NCBI GenBank assembly: GCA_031292485.1
Contig: JARLHA010000078.1
Coordinates: forward strand, 1 to 64,000
Length of the DNA: 64,000 nucleotides
Direction of reading: 5' to 3'
Source of the DNA: Mucilaginibacter sp.
GTDB lineage: Bacteria > Bacteroidota > Bacteroidia > Sphingobacteriales > Sphingobacteriaceae
Part shown: positions 9,194-17,824 of the stretch, piece after piece
How positions within the stretch are numbered: position 1 is the stretch's first letter
Layout: each line of letters starts with the position of its first letter
Position numbers and translations under genes: made by a program
The notes under the pieces: generated by a model
Database searches by the model: none
Seen by the model: only the letters and a program-made list of their open reading frames with translations
What the model was told of the DNA's origin: nothing

Positions 9194-12085
9194 TTATGCT
9201 GTCTTCTCCTTTTCCGACATGGAAAAATCCGTAAAATAATTATACAGGTTTACTTCAGTTGGCAGCTTTAGTTTTTTCCGCAGCCGGTAGCGGCTGATCT
9301 CCACACCCCTGACTGAAATATTCAACAGCTGTGCTATTTCCTTGCTCGATAGGTTCATGCGTAAGTAAGCGCATAATTTTAACTCATGAGGGCTCAGCAG
9401 GGGATGCGTTTTCTTCAGCGTACGCAAAAAATCGCTATGGGTATTGTCAAAATAAGTGACAAACTGTTCCCAGTCTTTGTCTACCTTGCTTTCCTGATTC
9501 AGGATCCTGATCAGTTTTTTTAATTCTTCCGAGGGCAGGTCGTTTGTGTCTTTGCGTAGTTGTACCAATTCTTCCTTTATTTTGGCTAACAGTTCGCCTT
9601 TTTGAAGTAAATTCATAGCAACAGCAGCCAGCTCGGAGTTCTTGCCTAATATTTCCGACTCCAATTTTTCATTTTTCAGAGCGATAATTTCTTTTTCCGA
9701 ACGATCCATTTCCAGCTGGTGCAGGTACTTGAGCCGTTTTTCTTCTTCTTTGTATATTTGCCGTTGTTTCGCGAATTTCCTTTGCAACAAGCGGTAAAAC
9801 AAATAATTAAAAGCCATAAAAAGAAAACCATAAAACACGTAAGCCCAACTGGTTTTATACCATGGAGGCAGTACAATAAAAGAATAGCTGGTGATAGCTG
9901 ACTTATCGCCCAAATTACCCCTTGCCCTAACCTGGAATGTATAATGCCCGTGGGGTAAATTCGTATAGTCCTTTTCCGTCCTGTTCGACCAGCCTGACCA
10001 TTCTTTGTCAAACCCTCTCAAAAAATGGCTATACGCTATATTGCTTTGTTTTTGATAGGATGGCGCCGAATATTCAAAATGAAGACTGTTTTGCTGGCTG
10101 CTAAGCTGGTTTATCGCACTGCCCTGGCTTGAGCTATAGCCGCCATTTAAAATACGGTCAGCATCGCCGGATGCTTTAACCAGCCGCACAAGAACGCTGA
10201 CGGGGCTCTTGCTTGTTTTGTATTGCCGGTAATTGATATGGTAGAATCCTTTTTCTGCCCCTACAAAGATATTTTCTTCATCCAAAGGATAAATATTTTC
10301 AAAATCACTTACCAGCTGGCCAGTCAGCTCCGGAAAATAGATTAAACGCGGCGAGGTTCCCGAGTAATCAACTACGCCCAGCGCTTTGCCTTCAATAAAC
10401 CAAATGTTTCCACGACTGTCTTCCCTTAAATAACGAAGATCTTTTTGCTGAAAGACAGGCTTAAAATAGGCGGAAGGCTCAAACCGGTCGGTTTTTGCAT
10501 TGTATTCATAAATGCCTTTTTCCGTAGCTGCCACCATCCGGTTTTTTATGGTGAAAAGGCGGTTTTTTAAATCAGAAGGTAAGCCGTCTTTCTCCGTATA
10601 CAACCGGGTTGCAGGATTGGCCGGCGAATGAAGATCTATTTTAAAGATCCCTTTATAATTGTGCGAAACCCAGGCGATGCCATTTTCAATGATCACATAC
10701 CGCGCTGATTCATTGAATTTGATATTCCCTTCTGAGGTAAATGAATGGGCGCTATGACGAATTACATCAATCCCTTCATAATTTCCGGCAAACAGTGTAT
10801 TAGATGACGATCTGTTATTTTCGGGTGTAAAACCCCAATAGCCAAAGCTGGTATTTATCGGTATAGCTTTATCGCCTTTTACCAGGAAGGCGCCGTCGTG
10901 ATGGGCCAGTAACAGGTTATTGTCTATGTCAAAAAGCCCCCATGCGGGGCCTTTGGTGTTTTCAACGGGTTTAAACGTCCCTTTAACCGTACTTAAATCT
11001 TTGCTGCTATCAACAGGCAAAGCATACAGCCAGTTGGATGTACCGATGTAAAGCGTATGGTTAAACAGCCTGGCGCTGTAGCCTGTTCCTTCATTTAATT
11101 TTTCCGGATAAATATGTTTGATGGCGGTATTGTAAGCATTATAGTCAACGCCATCGTCAAGCCCCATCCATAAGTTATGGTCTTTATCAGAAAATAATGC
11201 CAAAACGGTATTGTTTTGAAGTCCCTCTTTTCGGGTAAGGTTCTCTATTACCCTGCCTTTTTCATCAATAATATATAAACCGCTCATCTGGGTGCCTATG
11301 GCAATGGTATGGTCATCCATCAGCCGGGCGCACAACAGTAGTTGGTTTTCAAAAGGGTTGCCTCCAATGAAATTAAAAACGCTTAGTTTTTGGTTTGATA
11401 AAATGAAAATGCCATTTTTTAGAGTGGCGATCAAAATACTGTCCCTGTTTAACGCCAACATAGAGGTGATGGACAAGCTTTTTGGGTAAGCATTATTGAT
11501 TTTTACCGGCGACCATTTCCCTTTTATAAACTCATATAAACCGTTTTTGCCATCCTGGGCAAAGAGGCGGTTATTGCACGCAGCTAAAAACTGCCATTGT
11601 GATACCGGCTCGTAATGAGTTAGTTTTTTTTCGTCAAATATAAAAATATGGCCCTGCGACCTGAAGAACATCTGGCCCCTATAGGAAACGATATTCCATA
11701 TATCCTTTGTAGCGCTTATCGCGTACGGCAACAAAGTTTTTAAGGTTGTATAAACCAGGATGCCGTTTTTATCAGGGGCGAAATAGCCCATTTCATTCTG
11801 GCCGCCTACGTATATTTTATCGTCGGTGCCCACTGCAACTGATCGTACTATTGTTTTATTGGGAAGTGGATAAAGTTTCCAGTAAGTGCCGTCGAAACTG
11901 AGCAATCCCTCGCTGTTGGCAAAATACAGGATGCCGTTTTTGTCCTGCGCAATGCCCCGGTTTTGCAATCCCGCGTTATAATCGTTTCGCGAGTAAGAAA
12001 TAATATTGGGCAATCCTATCGGATTCTGGCCGTAAGCGCAACCAAAGCTAATCAACCCAAAAAACAATAACCACTTTTTACCCAT
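9194..12085 (-). CDS. Membrane-anchored propeller/Y_Y_Y/LuxR transcriptional regulator
   Basis: 963 aa from the preferred start, which gives a clean signal peptide (MGKKWLLFFGLISFGCAYG). An in-frame ATG 17 codons upstream (12136) is the alternative. The long periplasmic part has repeats of the two-component-regulator propeller type (such as GILYFANSEGLLSFDG, HNLWMGLDDGVDYN, GNIWFIEGKALGVVDYSG). A Y_Y_Y domain follows (YSHFLRGFDKEWSGWS), then one membrane helix (about residues 750-770), a charged coiled coil and a C-terminal LuxR-type helix-turn-helix (LSSKEIAQLLNISVRGVEIS). There is no kinase or receiver domain, so it looks like a one-piece sensor that binds DNA from the membrane. Ligand unknown. 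Confidence 0.85.
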   Translation of the reverse strand: MGKKWLLFFGLISFGCAYGQNPIGLPNIISYSRNDYNAGLQNRGIAQDKNGILYFANSEGLLSFDGTYWKLYPLPNKTIVRSVAVGTDDKIYVGGQNEMGYFAPDKNGILVYTTLKTLLPYAISATKDIWNIVSYRGQMFFRSQGHIFIFDEKKLTHYEPVSQWQFLAACNNRLFAQDGKNGLYEFIKGKWSPVKINNAYPKSLSITSMLALNRDSILIATLKNGIFILSNQKLSVFNFIGGNPFENQLLLCARLMDDHTIAIGTQMSGLYIIDEKGRVIENLTRKEGLQNNTVLALFSDKDHNLWMGLDDGVDYNAYNTAIKHIYPEKLNEGTGYSARLFNHTLYIGTSNWLYALPVDSSKDLSTVKGTFKPVENTKGPAWGLFDIDNNLLLAHHDGAFLVKGDKAIPINTSFGYWGFTPENNRSSSNTLFAGNYEGIDVIRHSAHSFTSEGNIKFNESARYVIIENGIAWVSHNYKGIFKIDLHSPANPATRLYTEKDGLPSDLKNRLFTIKNRMVAATEKGIYEYNAKTDRFEPSAYFKPVFQQKDLRYLREDSRGNIWFIEGKALGVVDYSGTSPRLIYFPELTGQLVSDFENIYPLDEENIFVGAEKGFYHINYRQYKTSKSPVSVLVRLVKASGDADRILNGGYSSSQGSAINQLSSQQNSLHFEYSAPSYQKQSNIAYSHFLRGFDKEWSGWSNRTEKDYTNLPHGHYTFQVRARGNLGDKSAITSYSFIVLPPWYKTSWAYVFYGFLFMAFNYLFYRLLQRKFAKQRQIYKEEEKRLKYLHQLEMDRSEKEIIALKNEKLESEILGKNSELAAVAMNLLQKGELLAKIKEELVQLRKDTNDLPSEELKKLIRILNQESKVDKDWEQFVTYFDNTHSDFLRTLKKTHPLLSPHELKLCAYLRMNLSSKEIAQLLNISVRGVEISRYRLRKKLKLPTEVNLYNYFTDFSMSEKEKTA

Positions 12086-12303
12086 GTATAAACGCGTATT
12101 TTTTACAATGCCGCAAAAGAAAACGATTAAGTTCATTTTACAATATAATTCGGGACGTGAAGTAGTAATGATGTACCGCTAAATTAGACATCTTTTAGCA
12201 TATAATCTAATTTTGACCTCAGTCAATCCAATAAAATAAACCACATTGAAAGCTGAAGTTCAATATTATACCAGTCCCTTACAAACATGTTTATATCCGT
12301 TTA

Positions 12304-12429
12304 ATGCCAATTGGCGGCGGAACTCCAAAAGTATTAGCTTATTTTTACGGCGGGACCCCTTCATGGTCGCCTGATAGCAAGCATATCGCTTTTATCAGCA
12401 ATACCAACCCGATTGAACCTGTAAACTAA
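12304..12429 (+). pseudogene. Remnant of a TolB-like PD40 beta-propeller gene
   Basis: A 41-codon open frame encodes MPIGGGTPKVLAYF followed by GGTPSWSPDSKHIAFIS, the WSPDGKxIAF signature of PD40/TolB propeller blades. It corresponds to a single blade from the interior of such proteins, without the rest of the gene, so it is most likely the end of a deleted gene. It fills most of the gap before the aldo/keto reductase. Confidence 0.5.
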
Positions 12430-12439
12430 ATTTTTGAAT

Positions 12440-13435
12440 ATGATCTATTTGGCAAACAAACAAAGGTACCAAGATATGGAATATCGCCGCTGCGGTAACA
12501 GCGGACTAAAGCTGCCCTCCGTTTCGTTAGGGCTATGGCATAATTTCGGCGATATTGACAAGCAGGAAAATGCGAAAAATATTTTAAGAACAGCTTTTGA
12601 TGCGGGCATCACCCACTTCGACCTGGCAAATAATTACGGCCCGCCCCCGGGATCGGCCGAAGAGAATTTTGGGAAGATCTATAAAGATGATTTTAAGCCC
12701 TACCGTGATGAACTCATTATTTCTACCAAAGCCGGCTGGCCCATGTGGGATGGCCCTTACGGCGATATGGGTTCTAAAAAATACCTGGTAGCAAGCCTCG
12801 ATCAGAGCTTAAAAAGAATGGGCCTGGAGTACGTGGATATATTCTATCATCACCGCCCGGATCCTGAAACCCCACTGGAAGAAACCATGACCGCGCTGGA
12901 CCTCATCGTTCGCCAGGGTAAGGCGCTTTATGTGGGCATTTCGAGCTATCAGCCTGAAGAAACGGCAAAAGCAATTGCTATATTAAAGGAACTTGGTACA
13001 CCTTGCCTCATCCATCAACCCAAATACTCTATGTTTGATCGTTGGGTAGAAGATGGCTTAATGGATGTATTGGGAGAAAACGGCGTGGGTTGTATCCCTT
13101 TTTCGCCATTAGCGCAGGGGCTTTTAACCAATAAATATTTAAGCGGCATCCCCGAAGGTTCAAGGGCAACAACACATCGCGGTAACGGCGCTATAGAAGA
13201 AGACGCCATTACGGATGATAAAATAGCACAGGCCCGGGCTTTAAACGAAATAGCTAAACAACGCGGGCAAAATCTGGCACAATTTGCACTTTCGTGGATA
13301 TTGAAGGACAAAAGGGTTACTTCGGTACTCATCGGCGCCAGCAGGCCCGAACAGGTAACGGATTCCATCGGTTGTATTAAAAATACCACCTTTAGCGAAG
13401 ATGAGTTGAAAAGGATAAATGCAATTTTGAGGTAA
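12440..13435 (+). CDS. gpr: Aldo/keto reductase, L-glyceraldehyde 3-phosphate reductase type
   Basis: 331-aa TIM-barrel NADPH-dependent reductase of the YghZ (Gpr) subfamily, which in E. coli reduces L-glyceraldehyde 3-phosphate and methylglyoxal. The ATG at 12440 gives MIYLANKQRYQDMEYRRCG, which follows the N-terminus of E. coli YghZ closely and was preferred over the TTG six bases upstream. The barrel motifs are present: FDLANNYGPPPGSAEENFG with catalytic Asp/Tyr, STKAGWPMWDGPYGDMGS with catalytic Lys, and YHHRPDPETPLEET with catalytic His. NADP-binding end: SVLIGASRPEQV. Single gene; the symbol is given by family resemblance. Confidence 0.85.
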   Translation: MIYLANKQRYQDMEYRRCGNSGLKLPSVSLGLWHNFGDIDKQENAKNILRTAFDAGITHFDLANNYGPPPGSAEENFGKIYKDDFKPYRDELIISTKAGWPMWDGPYGDMGSKKYLVASLDQSLKRMGLEYVDIFYHHRPDPETPLEETMTALDLIVRQGKALYVGISSYQPEETAKAIAILKELGTPCLIHQPKYSMFDRWVEDGLMDVLGENGVGCIPFSPLAQGLLTNKYLSGIPEGSRATTHRGNGAIEEDAITDDKIAQARALNEIAKQRGQNLAQFALSWILKDKRVTSVLIGASRPEQVTDSIGCIKNTTFSEDELKRINAILR

Positions 13436-13436
13436 A

Positions 13437-13524
13437 GCCTCACCCCAAACCCCTCTCCAAAGGAGAGGGGCTTAAAAGGAATGAAGCTCAAAGCCCTCTC
13501 CCTTGGAGAGGGTTGGGTGAGGCG
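13437..13524. repeat. Palindromic repeat (CTCTCC-AAAGGAGAG family), intergenic copy
   Basis: Same layout as the copy inside alaS: GCCTCACC at one end, GGTGAGGC at the other, and two inner hairpins CCCCTCTCCAAAGGAGAGGGG and CCCTCTCCCTTGGAGAGGG. It starts directly after the aldo/keto reductase stop and could also act as its transcript end. Confidence 0.85.
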
Positions 13525-13542
13525 TTTTAAACAAAACAAACC

Positions 13543-14004
13543 ATGATAAAAAAATCGATCGTTTTTAAATTCTTGTCCCTCATCATGTTGAGTGGAGTTG
13601 CGTTCGGTGCATTTGCACAGGTAAGCCCGACATCAGACCATGTGGCCCTTTATGTGAAGGACCTTAAAAAAAGCGCTGACTTTTATGAAAATGTAATGAT
13701 GCTCCCGGTAATCCCGGAACCTTTTCATGACGGTAAACACGTTTGGCTGCGTACGGGCGAACATTCCCAGTTGCACCTGATCCAGGGCGCGGCGGCAGTT
13801 ATCGATCATGATATCAACTCGCATTTTGCATATACCGTGCCTAACCTGGCCGATTTTACCAAACACCTGGACGAACTGCATGTGAAATACGGCAACTGGA
13901 AACAGGACTCCAAGTCGCCGCAGTTAAGGCCCGACGGAGTAAAACAGGTGTACCTGCAGGACCCGGACAATATCTGGATAGAAGTTAACGACGATAAGTT
14001 TTAA
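13543..14004 (+). CDS. Exported VOC (glyoxalase/bleomycin-resistance fold) protein
   Basis: 153 aa. The N-terminal signal peptide ends near FGAFAQ. The rest is one VOC module: SDHVALYVKDLKKSADFYEN at the start and KQVYLQDPDNIWIEVND at the end. His in SDHVALYV, His in SQLHLIQG and Glu in WIEVND are the usual metal ligand positions. Members are metal-dependent lyases, dioxygenases or binding proteins; the substrate is not evident. The next gene is also exported. Confidence 0.82.
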   Translation: MIKKSIVFKFLSLIMLSGVAFGAFAQVSPTSDHVALYVKDLKKSADFYENVMMLPVIPEPFHDGKHVWLRTGEHSQLHLIQGAAAVIDHDINSHFAYTVPNLADFTKHLDELHVKYGNWKQDSKSPQLRPDGVKQVYLQDPDNIWIEVNDDKF

Positions 14005-14040
14005 ACCTTCCACATAAAAAGCATCCCAATTTATAAAGTT

Positions 14041-14925
14041 ATGACAACCAGAAGATCATTCCTCAAAACTTCGGCAATACTTTCTGCCGGACTGTTAATG
14101 GGCCCCAAACTGTTTGCTTACGATAAAAAATACATCGGCTTGCAGCTGTACACTGTACGCGATCACATGCAGAAGGACCCTGTCGCCACCATAGCCAAAG
14201 TGGCACAGATAGGCTATACCTCTGTAGAAGGTGCTACCTATACCGGCAGCGAGAAGTTTTATGGAATGGATTCTGCTGCTTTTGCGGGCTTGCTGAAACA
14301 AAATGGTTTAATTATGCCAAGCAGTCATTACCGTTTGGGCGAAGAGCAGATAGGGGGCGCTTCGCAAAAAGGGACTTTATTAAATGATTGGAACAAGGCG
14401 GTTGATGATGCGGCAACTGTTGGCATTAAATACATGGTTTGTGCCTTCCTTTCGCCGAACGAACGCGGAACACTGGATCATTACAAACAAGTGGCCGATG
14501 ATTTTAATAAAGCGGGCGAAACCTGCAAAAAAGCAGGTATACAGCTTTGTTACCACAACCACGATTTTGAATTTATACAACAGGATGGCAAGTTTCCCTA
14601 CGAAATCCTGCTGGCCAATACCGATAAGGACCTGTTAAAAATGGAAATGGATATGTACTGGGTAACCAAAGCCAACCAGGATCCGATAGCCCTCATCAAC
14701 GAATACCCTGGCCGCTTCCCGCTATGGCATATCAAGGATATGGACAAAGCCCCTAACCGTATGTTTACCGAAGTTGGCAACGGCATCATCGATTTTAAAA
14801 AGATCTTTACCCATGCCAAAAAAGCCGGCCTTAAATATTTCTTCGTTGAAGAAGACAAATGCCCCGGCGAACCCTACGACAGCATTACCCAAAGCATCAA
14901 TTATATCAAAAGCAATTTAGTTTAA
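14041..14925 (+). CDS. Exported sugar phosphate isomerase/epimerase-like TIM-barrel protein
   Basis: 294 aa. The N-terminus TTRRSFLKTSAIL has a twin-arginine export motif. The body is an AP-endonuclease-2 type TIM barrel (xylose isomerase-like): GLQLYTVRDHM, CYHNHDFEF, MEMDMYWVTKA, HIKDMDK and FVEEDKCPG carry the His/Glu/Asp metal ligands. In Bacteroidota such exported members often belong to sugar oxidation or epimerisation routes with Gfo/Idh proteins. One Gfo/Idh gene lies 3 kb downstream, but not in the same operon. Substrate unknown. Confidence 0.85.
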   Translation: MTTRRSFLKTSAILSAGLLMGPKLFAYDKKYIGLQLYTVRDHMQKDPVATIAKVAQIGYTSVEGATYTGSEKFYGMDSAAFAGLLKQNGLIMPSSHYRLGEEQIGGASQKGTLLNDWNKAVDDAATVGIKYMVCAFLSPNERGTLDHYKQVADDFNKAGETCKKAGIQLCYHNHDFEFIQQDGKFPYEILLANTDKDLLKMEMDMYWVTKANQDPIALINEYPGRFPLWHIKDMDKAPNRMFTEVGNGIIDFKKIFTHAKKAGLKYFFVEEDKCPGEPYDSITQSINYIKSNLV

Positions 14926-14954
14926 GTATCTCACAAAAATCAATACAATCAACT

Positions 14955-14987
14955 AAGGCCGGGCTGGAAAGTTCGGTCTTTTTTTTT
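14955..14987 (+). terminator. Rho-independent terminator
   Basis: Stem AAGGCCG/CGGTCTT (one G-U pair) with a 12-nt loop and a run of nine T residues, 30 bp after the preceding gene. Confidence 0.65.
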
Positions 14988-15040
14988 GTGTCACTAATTA
15001 TTTAACTTGTGTTCGATTTAAACTGGATGTCATTGTATTG

Positions 15041-15188
15041 TGCCCCATCGGGGCTACCGCTTTGTAGATGTCAAATGAGGGAAATAATTGCCACGTTAGT
15101 GGCTACCCTTCGCGAATTGGGTAGCCGCTGACGCGGCAAAAATAACATTTGAACGATCGTACTACAAAGCGGTAGCCCCGATGGGGCA
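15041..15188. repeat. 148-bp nested palindromic element
   Basis: The outer arms are a perfect 26-bp inverted repeat (15041-15066 and 15163-15188, starting TGCCCCATCGGGGCTACCGC). Inside lie TCAAATG/CATTTGA and imperfect arms TTGCCACGTTAGTGGCTACCC / GGGTAGCCGCTGACGCGGCAA around a small loop. There is no open frame. It looks like a miniature transposable or REP-type element. Its right arm supplies a spurious upstream ATG for the next gene. Confidence 0.75.
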
Positions 15189-15318
15189 AAGTTTTTTTTC
15201 TCGAACTCACGTCAATTCAATTACAAAAGTCGAAGAATTAGAATCTCTAAGCATATTTCTCAGACAAATTTCACATATTGGTCATATTATTATTTTCTTA
15301 GATTTCAACAGTAATACA

Positions 15319-16107
15319 ATGGGTTTATTTGACCTTTTCAAGAAAGAACCAAAACCAAAAAGCCAGGGAAGTAATATTTTGCTTGCAATGCCCATGTTTA
15401 TTAATGGTGATACCTACGAAATAAAAAAAATAATAGAAAGCCTTAAAAAGTTGTGGGATCTTGAAATAACAGATTTTGATGGGGACGACAATGTAGCAAC
15501 ATTTAAAGTAAATGGGGAAATGGTCGCTATAGCAAATATGCCAGTACAAATTCCATTAGGCGACATAGAAGGAACGGCAAAGTATGCTTACAATTGGCCA
15601 AAGGCGCTGGATGACTTGAAGGATCATACCGGGCATGCTATTGTGTCGGTAATGGCCGGCCTAAAAAGCCCTTTGGATAGATTTAAAATTTTAAGCAAAG
15701 TATTATGTTCTATTCTAATAACATCCAATTCAGTAGGAGTTTACCAGGGGAGCCAGTCGTTGCTTATCCCCTCAGAACAATACTTAAACAATATTGAAGA
15801 ACTTAAAGACGATGGTACGCCTGTTTTTTTATGGATTTATATTGGGCTTAAGCAATATAAAACTGGAAATTCAGCTTATACCTACGGATTAAAGGACTTT
15901 CAAAAGCAAGAAATTGAAATAATTGATTCGAGCCTGAGTTTAGAAGAATTATTGCAGTTTTTAGGGAATATTGCGTCATATGTGATCGCCAATGACATCA
16001 CGTTAAAAAATGGAGAAACCGTGGGGTATACTGCCGACCAGAAAATAAGTGTTACCATTTCAAAGGGGCAATTTATTGAAGGGCAATCCATTAAGCTTGA
16101 GATATAG
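15319..16107 (+). CDS. DUF4261-like protein
   Basis: 262 aa from the ATG at 15319 (MGLFDLFKKEPKPKSQG). The open frame extends back to 15181, but those 46 codons begin in the palindromic element and were rejected. Soluble, no signal peptide. The middle resembles the DUF4261 family (TGHAIVSVMAGLKSPLDRF, PVFLWIYIGLKQY, TYGLKDFQKQEIEIIDSSL). Function unknown; proteins of this family often accompany immunity or housekeeping genes of unknown role. No operon partner. Confidence 0.65.
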   Translation: MGLFDLFKKEPKPKSQGSNILLAMPMFINGDTYEIKKIIESLKKLWDLEITDFDGDDNVATFKVNGEMVAIANMPVQIPLGDIEGTAKYAYNWPKALDDLKDHTGHAIVSVMAGLKSPLDRFKILSKVLCSILITSNSVGVYQGSQSLLIPSEQYLNNIEELKDDGTPVFLWIYIGLKQYKTGNSAYTYGLKDFQKQEIEIIDSSLSLEELLQFLGNIASYVIANDITLKNGETVGYTADQKISVTISKGQFIEGQSIKLEI

Positions 16108-16131
16108 GGGTGAGAGTCTGAAATTAATTTC

Positions 16132-17625
16132 CTACCCCTTATCCACCACAACCCCATCCTCGTCATTTGCAGCCTTCACATCTTTCTTGCCCGGATTCAC
16201 ATCGCAGGCATAGCCAAACAGGCAACGATCTTTGATCATGGTAGCTACTTCTGCGGGTACATATTGTTCCCAGCCTTCGGCGCCCTGTTTAATCAGTTGC
16301 AGCACTTTGTCGGTTTGTACGCTCAGGTTGTTTTCGTTGTAATGCCTGATGTCTTCAATTTTGTTATTGGCGATCAGGTACCGGTAAAGGTCCATTAAAT
16401 GGGCGGGCGGGTTAAACTTCAAACAGTTCAGGATCACGCCGTCGCGAAGGGTAGGGTAGATAAACAGCTTTACCTTGCGGCTAAACAGTGTGGCAAATGA
16501 TTCCAGGATGCCGCCCTGCAGGTCGTTGTAGTGCTCTTCGGAGAAAATATATTCCAGGTTGGGGTAGCCCATTACAACCCCAAGCTTTAGTTTGGTGATC
16601 TTCGACAGGTAGGCCACCAGTTTATAATATTCGTGGAAATTGGAGATTAGCACCGTTTGCCCGTGGGCGCAAAGGATGTCCACACGTTCAAGGAAATCTT
16701 TTTCGTCAATATCGGCGGTATGGTCGGCGTCCCGTTCTTTCAGCGCCTGCAGGGTAAGCTCTGTGATCACGATCACGTTAGCATTATCCACATCGGGCTC
16801 CTGCATAAATTGTTTGACACCGTTATTCAGCATATCCAGGTGGACGTTAATGAGCGGCCGGAAACGCCCGCGGATCACGACGGTATGTTTTTTATGCAAC
16901 ACCTCGCTGGGCTGCTGGTTTTTACCATCCGGCCCGAATACGGCCGCGTCCGAAAAGCCATATTTAACAAGGTGCAAACTCATCAGCCGGTTATCCACAC
17001 TGTCGAAATTTGGCCCTTCAAAACGGATCATATCAATCTGGATCCGGTCGCTGCTGAGGTCATCCATCAGCGAAAGCAAAAATATAGGCGGCACCTGGTG
17101 ATAATAAAAACAGGCATATATGAGGTTTACCCCCAGCACACCTACCGCCTGCTGCTGCATGTTATTATCGTAATCAAGCAACTTTACATGCAATACCACA
17201 TCATTAAACGGGCCGTTTGGCTCCAACTGAAAACGGACACCCATCCAGCCGTGCCCGTCGTTTGTTTTATGGTAATTAAGCGCCGAAACGGTATCCGCGA
17301 ATGCAAAAAACGTGGTCGATTCGCCGCGTTGTTCGCCAAGGCGTTCAATCAACAGACCGTATTCATGGTCGAGCATAGAGATTAAGCGGTTCTCGCTAAC
17401 GTAACGCTTTATGGTTTGTACGCCATAGATGGCGTCAGAAAACGTCATGTCGTAAGCCGACATGGTTTTGGCGATAGTTCCTGAAGAAGCGCCTGCTTTA
17501 AAAAAATTAGCCGCTACATCCTGTCCCGCGCCGATCTCGGCAAATGAGCCATAAATTTGGGGGTCAAGATTAATGGCAAGCGCTTTCTGTTTGGTCCCGA
17601 TATCTTTATGATGGATACTGCTCAT
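16132..17625 (-). CDS. Conserved protein of unknown function, about 500 aa
   Basis: 497 aa, soluble, without signal peptide or membrane segments. The N-terminus is strongly conserved in style (HHKDIGTKQKALAINLDP, then YGSFAEIGAGQDVAANFFKAG). I recognise it as a widespread conserved family but cannot assign an activity. Gly-rich AEIGAGQDVAANFF and VVMGYPNLEYIF could be nucleotide- or substrate-binding loops, but that is a guess. It ends in an acidic tail. It stands alone, convergent with the DUF4261 gene. Confidence 0.7.
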   Translation of the reverse strand: MSSIHHKDIGTKQKALAINLDPQIYGSFAEIGAGQDVAANFFKAGASSGTIAKTMSAYDMTFSDAIYGVQTIKRYVSENRLISMLDHEYGLLIERLGEQRGESTTFFAFADTVSALNYHKTNDGHGWMGVRFQLEPNGPFNDVVLHVKLLDYDNNMQQQAVGVLGVNLIYACFYYHQVPPIFLLSLMDDLSSDRIQIDMIRFEGPNFDSVDNRLMSLHLVKYGFSDAAVFGPDGKNQQPSEVLHKKHTVVIRGRFRPLINVHLDMLNNGVKQFMQEPDVDNANVIVITELTLQALKERDADHTADIDEKDFLERVDILCAHGQTVLISNFHEYYKLVAYLSKITKLKLGVVMGYPNLEYIFSEEHYNDLQGGILESFATLFSRKVKLFIYPTLRDGVILNCLKFNPPAHLMDLYRYLIANNKIEDIRHYNENNLSVQTDKVLQLIKQGAEGWEQYVPAEVATMIKDRCLFGYACDVNPGKKDVKAANDEDGVVVDKG

Positions 17626-17824
17626 TGAATTTCTATTGTTTTAGTTGCCACGATCATGAACTGAGGAGAAGCGCAAAAATAGGGATTTTTAGGGAATGAG
17701 GCGGCAGAATTGTGCGCAATTTGTTGCACTCACCTGCGCAAATGTAAAATATTGGTTGCGCCTGCTGTTTTTGGTTGAAAATGTTTAAATTGTAATCATC
17801 ATTTAAACGCAGCAGTAACCGGAT

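Noticed and set aside
15181..15318. Upstream extension of the DUF4261-like gene
   Set aside because: The first codons come from the arm of a palindromic element and the encoded residues show no family resemblance; the ATG at 15319 fits better.
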